Origin: Branchiostoma floridae
Taxonomy: Eukaryota > Chordata > Leptocardii > Amphioxiformes > Branchiostomatidae
Assembly: GCF_000003815.2 (NCBI RefSeq)
Contig: NC_049991.1
Span: 2,560,743-2,609,370, forward strand
Reading direction: 5' to 3'
DNA length: 48,628 bases
Shown: in pieces, positions 1 to 12,200 of the stretch
Layout: the number at the start of each line of letters is the position of its first letter
Numbering within the stretch: the stretch's first letter is position 1
Translations under genes and position numbers: made by a program
The notes under the pieces: model-generated
What the model was told of the DNA's origin: nothing
What the model saw: only the letters and a program-made list of their open reading frames with translations
Databases searched by the model: none

Positions 1-273
1 AAGATTTCAGTATGAAATGGGAAAAATTTTGTCATGATTGACTTAGAGCACATGAATTTAAAGACTAGGTAACAGTACTGTTACTCGAGCAACTAAATAA
101 AGTTTAGAAGTCTTACATAGTCATGGCTTATCTATTAACTGTAAATGCATTTAAGATCACAGGGATTTACATTTGTAGTTTAGCGGTAAGTGTGGTTTTC
201 AGATCCTAACCTCCTAGGAAGGAGTAATGAATGAATAGCCCTTAAGAAAGTTACAAAAATACACTTGTCTTAC

Positions 274-3200
274 CTTGAACCTATCCTTGATGGTCTGTCG
301 CTCCTTGTCCTTCAGCTGGAATAAGATTTGAACAACATTCCTTTAAATTTAAGACAAAAGCAACAAGATGTATTCTGACAGAAAAAGACGTTAGAATGAA
401 TTTGAAGTGGTAACAAAAGATGCAAAAGCTAATATCTAAAGAAAACTGCAATTTGAAAGACTATACTTGGGTCATTTCTTTAATATTGCAGAAAATATTT
501 TAAGACAAATGCATCTCAAGTAGTGTCTTTTTACCTTTCCATCATGCAATGTGTGCATACATTAATATCACTAGCCAGGGAATTGTGCCATGTAATATCA
601 CTGTGCCCAAACAGCAGTGTTTTTCTGAAAATTCTATTGATTGATGATATTATACTACTTGTGCATCAGAAAACCACAAATGCACCAAAAAGCACCCATG
701 GAAAAGTAAAGAAAAGGATGATGGGAAGGTAAAAAGACAGTACTTGAATGCATCTTGACAACTGGATAAGATATAAAGGTATCTTCTGGACTTTTTGAGT
801 GACATCCATCACTCTTCTTCAGTGTCACTTGAAACACTCCTTCACATTCTAGTGACGCTGAAGAAGAGTGATGGATGTCACTCAAAATGTCCAGAAGAAA
901 CCTCTGTATCTAATACAGTTGAAGAATTTGAAATGTCTTTACATATTGTTTCCCTAAATTTTAACCTTCATAGATGTGACAAAAAGCATAGTTTTAGAAA
1001 TGTGCTAAATCAAATGATGGGAAAGAAATTGTTTCAATCTAAGGGTAAAGAGTTTAAAATACACTTATTTTCTATGAAGAAGTTACACATTTCTATATAC
1101 CTTACAGTAAACTGTAAAATACTTAAAAAAACATCATAATTTTTAAAAATCTCATCTCTGCTCTAGCAACATTTCAAAAGAGTCTTGTTGCAGTGCAATT
1201 ACCATACCAACTAATTTCTAAAAAAATGACAACAAAACACGATAAATGTCAGTATTACTTCAAAACTATATGCTGGGCACTTTATGTGAAAAAAAACCTT
1301 ATTGCAAGGGTCTAACTACAGTGCTTGTCAGCTTAATATTTGTTGCCCTAATTTACCTTGAATTTCTGTGGAATAGGACATTGATGAGCCTCGCTCACAA
1401 CAGCAACAAGAACAACAAAACACACACACAACATACAGAATGGGTCAGGTAGGCCCCCTGTCTCCCCCTAACGGTACTGCATGCAAGTATAGACTAACTG
1501 TGTATGGCAAGTAGGAAATGATGTCAACAGCGGATAGTAACTTATCTACTACATGCTCTTAATGTTTTATATGTCAAAGATGAGGGAATTAGACTATTAG
1601 TAAAAAGAAAGTGCAATATTCCCTAAAAAAATAGGTAAAAGCTCTTTTTTTAATTTTCTAATTCACCTACATTATCAATTTTTTAGAGTACTGTAAATGC
1701 ATTTTAGTTCACGGGGATTTGATTTCGCGGTAGCTGGAAAAGGGACTTTTCTCGGTGGATTTAAGTTCGCGGTAACACAATAAACTGTAGTCTAATACCA
1801 TTATAGAAAAATGTTCGCAGTGCTTTTAAGTCCGCGGTAAAGTGGTCACCGCGAAAACCGAGAACATTAATCCACCGCGAACATTTCTGCATTTACAGTA
1901 TACTTTAGATTCTGTGTGACTTTTCAATCTAAGAAAAAGTGTTTAGTGGATAATTCTACAGTAATGTACATGTACTTTATTTGCACTAGACTAAAACATA
2001 CAGGGGAGACAACAAGCCTTCTGTTTGGGCACACACAAAATGGAAAAATGGACCTGTACAATACAATACAATACAATGAAATGAAGTCACATTTCATGCA
2101 AATCATTTCCATGCTTTCAACAGTTTCAAGTGACAACAAACAGCATGCCACATGTGGTTCCATACGCTGCATGCACGAATGAAAATAACGACAATAACAA
2201 ACACTCAATCTAGCTTTGTTCTATCTTGAATAGTCGGGAGTCCAATACTCTCAAAATAACTCAACTTAAAGAATACTAGCTAAGATTCATGAATAAACAA
2301 ATGAAAAACAGCTCACCATGCCTTCAATATCCAATAAACATATTTTTACAATAAGGGTTACAAGAACTAGCAGGTAGTGTATTAAATTTAGGGACGTATG
2401 AGCGGGAAATAGAAATTTGGTACCAGCAGTTTTTGCCGTAAAATTCAAAAACTGCTGAACAGTTGCAGAAAGAAAAAGGATGGAAATAAAAAATAGGTAT
2501 CAAAACTATAGAGTTGGAAAAAAATCCCTATACAACGACCCCACCTGGCATATTTTGTTGGTACTACATATAGTGGTGAGGAGACTAGACCATACCTTGC
2601 CCATCTGTGGCGCAGCTCTCTGCTGGGACACAGTCTTCCCACTGATCTCCAGGATGTGACGTAACACTCCACTCCAGCTGGAACAAGTTACCACAGTTTG
2701 AAGTTCAAAAATTATGCAAATAAGGGTTTGATGAATAAATTAAAGATACCCTCAAGGCTATATTTCCACGTACATTTTGGTGACCTTCTGTCACCTTACT
2801 CAGGGTAATTCTGACTGGTTCACATTGTGTATACATAAAGGAATAAAGTATTAACATATATACAGTGATTGTTTTATGCAATTTTTACAATGCAGTTCTA
2901 AACTGCATCTGTAAACAGCATGTACAGTATGAACCAGTAAGAATTGCCCTAAGGGAGGTGACAGACGGTCACTGAAACTTTGGTCAAAGCAAGGGTTATG
3001 AAAAAAAGAATCAGACCCTTTTTATTCAGTGACAATACCAACCATAATGTTTTAAATAACATTAATACATGTGTCCATTGATCACTTCCTTCATTGGTCA
3101 CTCTACATAAAGGTGAATATGACTAGCATAATGAAAATATATGACAGCAAAAATACAGACTAAAAACAATACCTCCCTGTGAATCAGTAGCCTCTTCCAT

Positions 3201-6200
3201 TGACCCCATGACCTGGACTGTCATGTCTGATTTACAACTAATTCTACCACCTCTGAACTGTAAATTCTGGCAAGTCTGACTTTGCAATCCCTACACTCTA
3301 TATTGTTTTCAAACAGCAATAGACACACACTAACAGTAACATTACGAACAGAAATGTCTACCTCTTTGAGTACAATCTCTTCTGCTCTCTGATGATGTCT
3401 TCATAGTGTTCTTCAATGTCACTGGTCTGCAGCACCACTACACGCATCAGGCCGGAACTGCAGTCAAAGGAGCAATGTGTCATTTCTTCTAAATCATCTT
3501 TTGCCTAATTACGAGGGGCGTGCAATAAGTAATGTCCCTGATCCACTTCCAGTTGTCTGATCTAGATGAAATTTTGTATGTGTAATGGTTCATATCTATT
3601 TGGGTTATGTTGCAAAAAAATAGCCCTAAAATAATTGCGGTTTCTGATTAACTGGTGTTTGAACTGAGTCAGGTGTGAGATGGACCAGGTGTGAAATGGA
3701 GCCAGTTGAGTGTCGCGCAGTGATCCGGTTGACGAAATGAAAAAAGCTTATGGTGATGATGCCCTATCATATGACCTTGTAAAACGCTGGCATCCTGAAT
3801 TCAAACATGGCCGGAAGTCTGTGGAAACAGCTCCCAGAGCTGGTCGGCCCTCTTCTGCCAGTAATGAGGCATCTGTTGGACGACCAACCAGGGTTGTCCT
3901 ACAAAAACGGTTTCCAGAGCTGCATCAAACTATGGAAGAAATGCGTAACTCTGGGTGGTTCCTATGAAGAGAAAGACTAATAACTGTGCCAAGTTTCATT
4001 AATATCCTGCTATGAGAAATGGGTCAGGGGCATTACTTATTGACCGCCCCTCGTATGCTTATAGCCAAATGTCCCAATTCTTAATCAAAGATACTAGGGT
4101 GCTACAGACGGATAGAGTAGTCGCTTTTGGTAGTGCTGGCATGATAAACTGTCACTGATCTAACCGTATTTATACCCTCTGAGACTCAGAGTCTGGATGC
4201 ATATGTATTCTTGATGAATACAATGTAAGTGTTCAGTGTTTTAAGATAGTCTCTGTGTTCAGTTCGTGCTTTGTTTACATGTCATGCATACCTCTTCAAC
4301 GTACATAACAGGCTACATGTAACACTTAGACAAAGGGGTTGGCAAGGAGAAGACAACAAAAATTTTGAGTTGATTTTGGGTTTGCAGTGAAGAACAGTGA
4401 AAACAATGAACATAAAACCACCACAAACATTTCTGTAGCATATACATATGTAGCTAGGGGAACAAAGACGGGGGGCGACACAGGTTATCTGGCATTTATG
4501 ACCCTCTGCTGCAGTCATGTGTCTCCAACGTCACGTTCTGAAGGCTACAGTAGACACGTCTTTTCTGTGAACAAGGCTGATGGAGTCAGCTGAAATTTTA
4601 GGGTAAGTCCCAACTTATTTGTAGTGTTGGTTAGTTAAAGTTTCGTTTATCCATAAAATGATGAATGTGCTATAATTGTCTAAGCCATGTGTTGATGTGA
4701 CCAACCTTTTGAGAGTCTTGAGGATGTAGTGATAGTTGTTGAGGAGGAAGATGGCAGTCAGGGCGGGGTCATCATACCCCTTAGCCTTATTCTCAAGGTT
4801 CAGCTGCAGGGCTCCAAGCACTTTACCTGGGATGGCGATGGAGAAAGAAATGAGTATTAAAGAAACAGACCAGCACAAACTGGGGTAGGGGTTTGTGCCA
4901 GTACAGAAAATTCAGGTCCGGTTTAGGTCCAGAGTTTCAGGTCTGGACCTGGACCTGGACCTGATTATCTGTGAAAACTCATGAATGGTCGGGGATAGGC
5001 GATACTGAAAGCAATGGTCCATTTTGCTGCAAAGGATTCTGTTTGGTGGTGTATCTGACATTCATGTTAACAACACTAACTGCCTCTGTTTTAGTCCAAG
5101 TTTGACAGTAGAAACTTAAAAAATCCGGTCCACATATTTTTTTCCAGGTCAGGTTTTTTTTCAATGTTCAATGTTCAATGTTTTATTTATTAAGGTTCTC
5201 GCGGGCAAACACACATTCACCCGAATTTTGACCTTATTACACACGTCAGGCTTACCAAAGCCACACAAAACACATAATAACAATAGATGCATACAAACAA
5301 CGACTTGTAGATTGAAGTTAACATGTGTATAACATAGTATACATAATAGATTAAAATCAACGTATCTGGACCAGTCCAACAAGGAAAACATTTCTGCACC
5401 TGTTCACCGTAGCGGTACAAACCCCTATTGTTGCTCAGCAATTGCATTTTAGTGCAAAGGGGGTCTTATTTGAATCTCACTCTATAGTATTATACCCCAC
5501 CATGTAAATTATTCCATCCCCACTTGCAATTTTCTCTAATGCCTTTTCCCAATACAAGATATCATTTTCAACAAACATTTTTTTCCTTCTCAAAAGGTCA
5601 CACATACACATGTACAGAATCATGTAACAAAGAAGGCCTGAACATGTACACATGTACTTACCAATATAGATGGACAGTTTTCTTTCATTGATCTCTGCAG
5701 CCTTCATTCCAGCAGGGTCTGAAAGATTCAATTCACAACTTTTGTAAAGCAGATTTCTTAACTAAAATCTTCCTCTTTGAGCTTTGCAAGCAACGACACT
5801 GACCACTTACCATGCAATGACTTAGATCTAGACATCCTGCATATAACTGTTCAGATGAAGAAAAATCAGGCTTTCATGTTTGCTTGCCACAGGGCTTTAG
5901 CCAGCTCGAAACTTTTTTCCGTCAGCTAATTCGAATCGTCGCGAAAACCGCAAAAATTGATTAGAAGGACTGAACTGAGACCTTGAAAAACGGGTTTTAA
6001 TGAGATTATCGTATGCAAAAGGGCGCCGACACACATTGTCAACAATCATAACAATAGCAAAACAAACAGTGTGTGGCTTTTACGGTCGTGGACGGCGTCC
6101 CCAAGCCGCCTGTAGCTTCCAACCAAGGATTTTTGTCCGTCAAGGTTGACGGATTGGTTTGAAAATTTTTCCATCAGACGCAGCAAATTTCCGTCAATTG

Positions 6201-9200
6201 ACGGAAAAACGGACGCTGGCTAGAGCCCTGGCTTGCCAACTTCAATAATTCCACTGATTCAATGAAAACAGAGGCTTATACAGACATTCTCAGCAGTAGG
6301 ACACACAGTTGGCCATGTTGATTTTATTATATGGATGACATCAGCATATGCATAATTTTTTTCCATTTCCAAAAGAAAAGTAAGTTTTCAAAGTTCTGTG
6401 AATTATACATTTAGCAGTTGCAAAGTGTGCAAAAATATGCCACAAAATGGATACCAAGGTCACAGAATCCCAAAGTCAATTCCAAAATTTTAAGATGTAA
6501 TTTGTAAAAGAACAAAAATGAAGACTGTTGTTTGGTATACAGTCAAACCTGCCCAAGACGACCACCCGGGGGACCGGAAAAAAGCGGTCGATTTGGACAG
6601 GTGGTCGCTGAGAATAGTATCGACTCAAAACATGCCCGATGCAAAGTATAAATGGTTGCCGTTGTGTTTAATGGCAAATAGCAAGCACACTGCACGCACG
6701 CAAAGAAGCGAGGTCTTTAATGTCAAATACNNNNNNNNNNNNNNNNNNNNNNNNNNNNNNNNNNNNNNNNNNNNNNNNNNNNNNNNNNNNNNNNNNNNNN
6801 NNNNNNNNNNNNNNNNNNNNNNNNNNNNNNGCGGTCGCGTTGGCCAGGTGGTCGTTGAGAAAAGGTTGCTTAATGCTTACGTCAATGGGAAAATAAATCG
6901 GGACCAAGAAAAAGCGGTCGAAATGGCCAGGTGGTCGCTGAGAAGAGGTTACTCTTCGTGCTAACTTGCTTTTTGAACCTTCCTGACCATCCTTTCAGGA
7001 TGTCATCCATGATAATATATACTAGTAATAGAATCAACATATCCAAGAGTTATATAAATCATTCAATTTAAAGATTTTTTCCATGCCTCTCCATCATCAT
7101 GCCTAAAAAATCATAATCTATAGTACTTCATAAACATTTGCACATCAACTTTAGTAAGAATCAGTATCATTGATACAAAAAAAAATTGCCAATCTGGTTT
7201 CTTTCAACAAAGATCATGCAAAGGAAATTTCTCAAGGAAAGAAACACCACAGTTGGAAACAGAAGAGAGACAAAAAGCGTGAAGGACTACACACAGATGT
7301 CTACTGGGCACCAGCTGGCGGCAACTACAGAAAGAACAGAAGCAGACAGATCAACATTACACACACTCTAGGACATGTTCTAGCAAAGCAACGTGAACAG
7401 CAAAACTACTGATGAAACTTTGTGTTCTTGTGCACTGTTAATGCTATGGCAGTTTAGAAATTACACTAGCGCTTTGCACTAGGGGTGGGTACCAGTACAG
7501 AAGATTCAGGTCCGGTTCAGGTCCAGAGGATCAGGTCCAGGTCCGGACCTGAACCTGATTCAGTATGAAAAAACTTGTGAATGGACAATACTCAAAACAA
7601 TGGTCCATTTTGCAAGAAAGAAATCTGTTTTGTGGAGTATTGGACTCTACAGTTATAAAAATGGTGTTATAAAATCCTGCAAGACTAAGTGCCTCTGTAT
7701 GATTGATTGTAAAACTTGGTAGAACTCTACTCTACTTCGCTCTTGTTATTTTCTTTGACTGGTAAGCCCCCTAACGTGTGAATACCTGATCATATAATTT
7801 GTTTATTTTCCAATTGGTCCAACATCCGGTCCACCAAATTTTTTCAGGTCCGTTTTTTCTGGACCGGTCCAATACGAAAAACCGGTTTTGTACCGGTACA
7901 CAGCCCTACTGTGTACCCATACATGTACATCGAACCACAACTGGACGTTCATGATAACTTCCAAAACATGTGAGGAGGGCCTTAGAAAGCTTAATGTCCT
8001 GAATAAGTGACATGGCTTACCTTTGTAAGACATACATGTGCCAGTTTCTGATTCACTTACCTTGTGCAGCTAACATGCCACCAGCCGTGTGCAGATATTC
8101 TAGCAGGTTCTGGAGGAAGATCATAGCCTGGGGAAAAGAATTAATACACAAGCAGCCATAAACAATACTTTTCTTGTACTTTTTTCTATCTTTCTACAAA
8201 CTACTACAGCCTCACTCACTACAGTCACAGGAAATATTGACATTTTCATATTAACAAGCTTTGTCAGAAATAATTTCAGGCGTGTGTGTCTGTGTGTGCC
8301 CCTGTGTGTCTGTGAAAACAATAGCTTAAGAATACCTGGGTGAATTGTCTTGATATTTGGTATGTGGGTAGGTCTTTATAAGACCTGGAAATAGATAGAT
8401 TTTGGTCCCCCTCATGGCTTATAATGATATTGCAGAAGAATTTCTAGTTTTCATATCTCATGTTTGGGATATACTGTGGTTATGATCTTTAAGTGGTAGA
8501 TAGCTGTTAGGAGGACAAGTAAGTCCTATAGGTTTGGGATTCCTAGAGCCTTTTTTTAAAACTGCAGGAGCCAATTTTGCTTCAAACCAATAAAATAACT
8601 CAAGAAGGGATTGATGTTCTTTAGTTTTACTGTATACAACAAAAAATGAGAAAGTTCTTGCAACCAATCTTGCAACCAAAAAATGAGAAAGTTCCTGCAA
8701 CGAATCTTCCAACCAAAAAATGAGAAAGTTCTTGCAACCAATCTTGCAACCAAAAAATGAGAAAGTTCTTGCAACCAATCTTGCAACCAAAAAATGAGAA
8801 AGTTCTTGCAACCAATCTTGCAACCAAAAAATAAGAAAGTTCTTGCAACCAATCTTGCAACCAAAAAATGAGAAAGTTCTTGCAACCAATCTTGCAACCA
8901 AAAAATGAGAAAGTTCTTGCAACCAATCTTGCAACCAAAAAATGAGAAAGTTCTTGCAACCAATCTTGCAACCAAAAAATGAGAAAGTTCTTGCAACCAA
9001 TCTTGCAACCAAAAAATGAGAAAGTTCTTGCAACCAATCTTGCAACCAAAAAATGAGAAAGTTCTTGCAACCAATCTTGCAACCAAGATCCTTACATTGC
9101 TGGTCAGCTCGTGCACTGTCCCATCCTTGGACATGTTAGACTGCTTATCTGGGTCATTCTGTAAGAACAAATATACAAGGGGGAAAGCTGATTACAGTAA

Positions 9201-12200
9201 TCATACAAACAACTCAAACAGATACGTTGAGGAAGGTTGGATATCCGGGGAATATTATACTCCCAAAAGCAGTAACTCAAGCAACTGGATATGATTTGGG
9301 GAACGGTCAGATGTTCTAGGTAGCATCAACCACCTTTTGTCAGTGACATTGACCATTCTCAAAATCATATTTTTCCAGTTGCTTCAGTAAATGCAGAAAT
9401 GTTTGCGGTGGTTTTATGTTCGTGGTTTTCGCGAGGCAGTCTTACCACGAAATTAAAACCACCGCAAACATTTTTCAATTACAGTATGTGACTACAGTGT
9501 ATGGCACTACCGCAAAGTTTAACATAAAATTCCTGCAAACTTAAGATGCATTAAACTTTACAGTATCAGGGCTCGAAATACTGGGTGCATGTGCACCCAG
9601 GTGCACCCAAAATTGGAGCTGTGCACCCAATCATTTTCTGTGGGTGCACAGGGTGCACCCAAATATCTTCTTACGTTTATGTATGTAACGATGTCAAAGT
9701 ATACTAGTATACATCATATTCTTGACATCTAAGTGTTAGAAAGATATAAATGTCTGTCATGGTACTTGTTTAAGAATTCGATAACTTGTAACTAAGTTTT
9801 ATTACTAGGTTATTATATAATACGTAAATTTAAGTGGTGCACCCAAAAATTTTTTGGTGCACCCAATTTTTTACGCTGGGTGCACCAGTGCACCTAATCC
9901 CAAAAATGAATTTCGAGCCCTGCAGTATGCGTTTACTGTTATTTGGCATAACTCAGCCAGATACTGCAATCTCAAAACAGGGTTTTATGGTATATTTTGT
10001 AGGGTTTTCAACACTTTTTCAGTTGTCAAACTTTAACATAATGGTACCTTGATGGAGTCGATAAACTCCTCCAGAGCCTTCGCTCCTGTTGTATCCAGAG
10101 TAGACATCAGACTGGGGAGTTTCTGTCCCTGTTTGGTACCCTAGAGGAAAAACAAGTTAGTCTTACCCCCGTAAATAGTTTCATCAGGTTAGTAGATCAA
10201 TTGAACAAAGTCTTATTCGTTTTCACGTTTTCTTTTAATTCTTCCATAGACGTTTCGGCTACTATCTGTCGTCTTCATCAGTACAGAATGAAACAACGTT
10301 GGGTGAAGTTGGGTCAAGGAAGCCATCTGGATCAGAAAGTCTACAGCAGTTATGAATAGAGACGAAGGGGGGTATAATCTTCGCCATGTTTGAAACTGCA
10401 CCCTTGCCACTGCGTCACAAAGTGAGGAAAGTCGTGTAAAGTGCCTTTCCCAAGGGTACAAGATCGGTAGCACGGCAGGCAGATTCGATCCCGCGACCTC
10501 TCGGTCACGAGGTGAACACAATACCACTGTGCTACGTGGCCCCACATACAAAACATAAAAGTTGAATGTATATCTTTAATTTGGTCAGGCAAAAGTAATT
10601 TTTCTCAAAGGAGATGATATGGATGTTTGACTACATTGTATATGACAAGCAAATTGTAGAAGTTGTGACGTTCATTAGAATTATGATATCTTTGTCCTTG
10701 GTAGTCAGACAACACGGAATAAAACATTAAACTGCAGACATGTTTGAATGGTTTATAATATATTGGTTTATAATATATTACAGTTGTCCTTACCTTGAGT
10801 GCTTCTTCATAGTCTGGGTTGATGGCCCTCAGGTGTTTCAGGACAGGGAAGATGGACAGGACAGCAGAGTAGTCGTGCTTACCTATACATCTCTTAGCAG
10901 ATGTGGCTATATTCTGTAGGAGGTACATTTGTATGAGAATTTCAAATGAAGGCTTATCCATCAGATACATATGTATATATGTAGCCATGACAAATCAAAG
11001 TTGTCATAATGTTTTCTCGAAAGAGAAAACATACTATTTTTGCATGTTGTGTTCTATTTTTTTCCTCTTCCTAGCACAAAAGGTTCACAGAAAAAGGCGG
11101 GCTGTGCACCAGAACAAGCAACCTGGACTGTCTACCTGGACTGGCTATCATGTCAAGTTACTCACACATCCCCAATTCTTTTTCTTTTCATTCGCACACA
11201 CCACTTTGTGGTGAGCCTAATGGTATAGAATTGTATGCAAGTATCTTGACACAAGGCTAGAAGGAAAACATTCTGCATTTGAACAAAAATGTTGCCCTTC
11301 TACTTCATGACTCATTTGCATAAGAACAGAATTGACAAACTCTAGGGCAAGGATATACATGTCCCCTATGCTTTATGTTGTTAGAAAGCTGGCTCACAAA
11401 AACATTTTGTCTATAGTAATCACATCACAGCTAGGGATGCGTACCTAAACCCACGTTTAGGTACAGGTCCGGATTCGAATCCAGAGGTTTAGGTACAGGT
11501 CCGGACCTAATGAGTCCGGACCTAAATGCATGGCATTGAATATCATATATTATAACGACAAAACAATGTATTAAAAAGGGTAGAAGCATGTTTGAACCAA
11601 TAAAAACGTGTTTATTATGGTAGACACATGATGCAACAAAAATTTGACCCTTGTTGTTTTTCCCTCACTGGGGCTCAGAGACTGCTATGGTGATTTCACA
11701 GTAATTTTATCTGTCAAAGTGGCCATCCCCTGACCTGTTATCCTGCCTGGCTTGCACTAATTAGATACAGGTCCAGTACCGGTACACCAGGGTTTGGTAT
11801 TTTTGTATCTGTACCTAATTGATTGTACCGGTACTGTATCGGTACAGTGTACCGGTACACATCCCTAATCACAGCACTGACCTCCACATCGGCCACCACC
11901 CCATCCATGGACTGTTGCACCAGCTGTTCAAAGATGGAGTTGTGATATCTCTCCGGGATGACACCTTCCATCAACTTAGACTCACTCTGTCAAAAGAACA
12001 ACACAACACGCAAATACTTAAGAAATGTTCAAGTCAAATCATAAATCATACACACTCATATTCACATAATATTTGCAAGGATGAACTGTTAAGCATCACT
12101 GCTCATGGGAATAATGCACGCTGTAATAAAAATGCTACAACTGTATGAGACTGTGGAAACACCTTCCTAGCAATTCCCACAAAGCATTCCACTTGTGTAG

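Noticed and set aside
3710-3967. Intact transposase gene
   Set aside because: It lacks the catalytic domain and its true start is in a different frame.
8458-9170. Three overlapping minus-strand ORFs of 151-204 codons
   Set aside because: A 37-bp repeat without stops cycles through all three frames and gives the same peptide in each. Only NDPDKQSNMSKDGTVHELTSN is a real exon.
10482-10534. Possible tRNA gene (A and B boxes)
   Set aside because: No complete cloverleaf is supported and the sequence continues into a SINE body shared with other copies.
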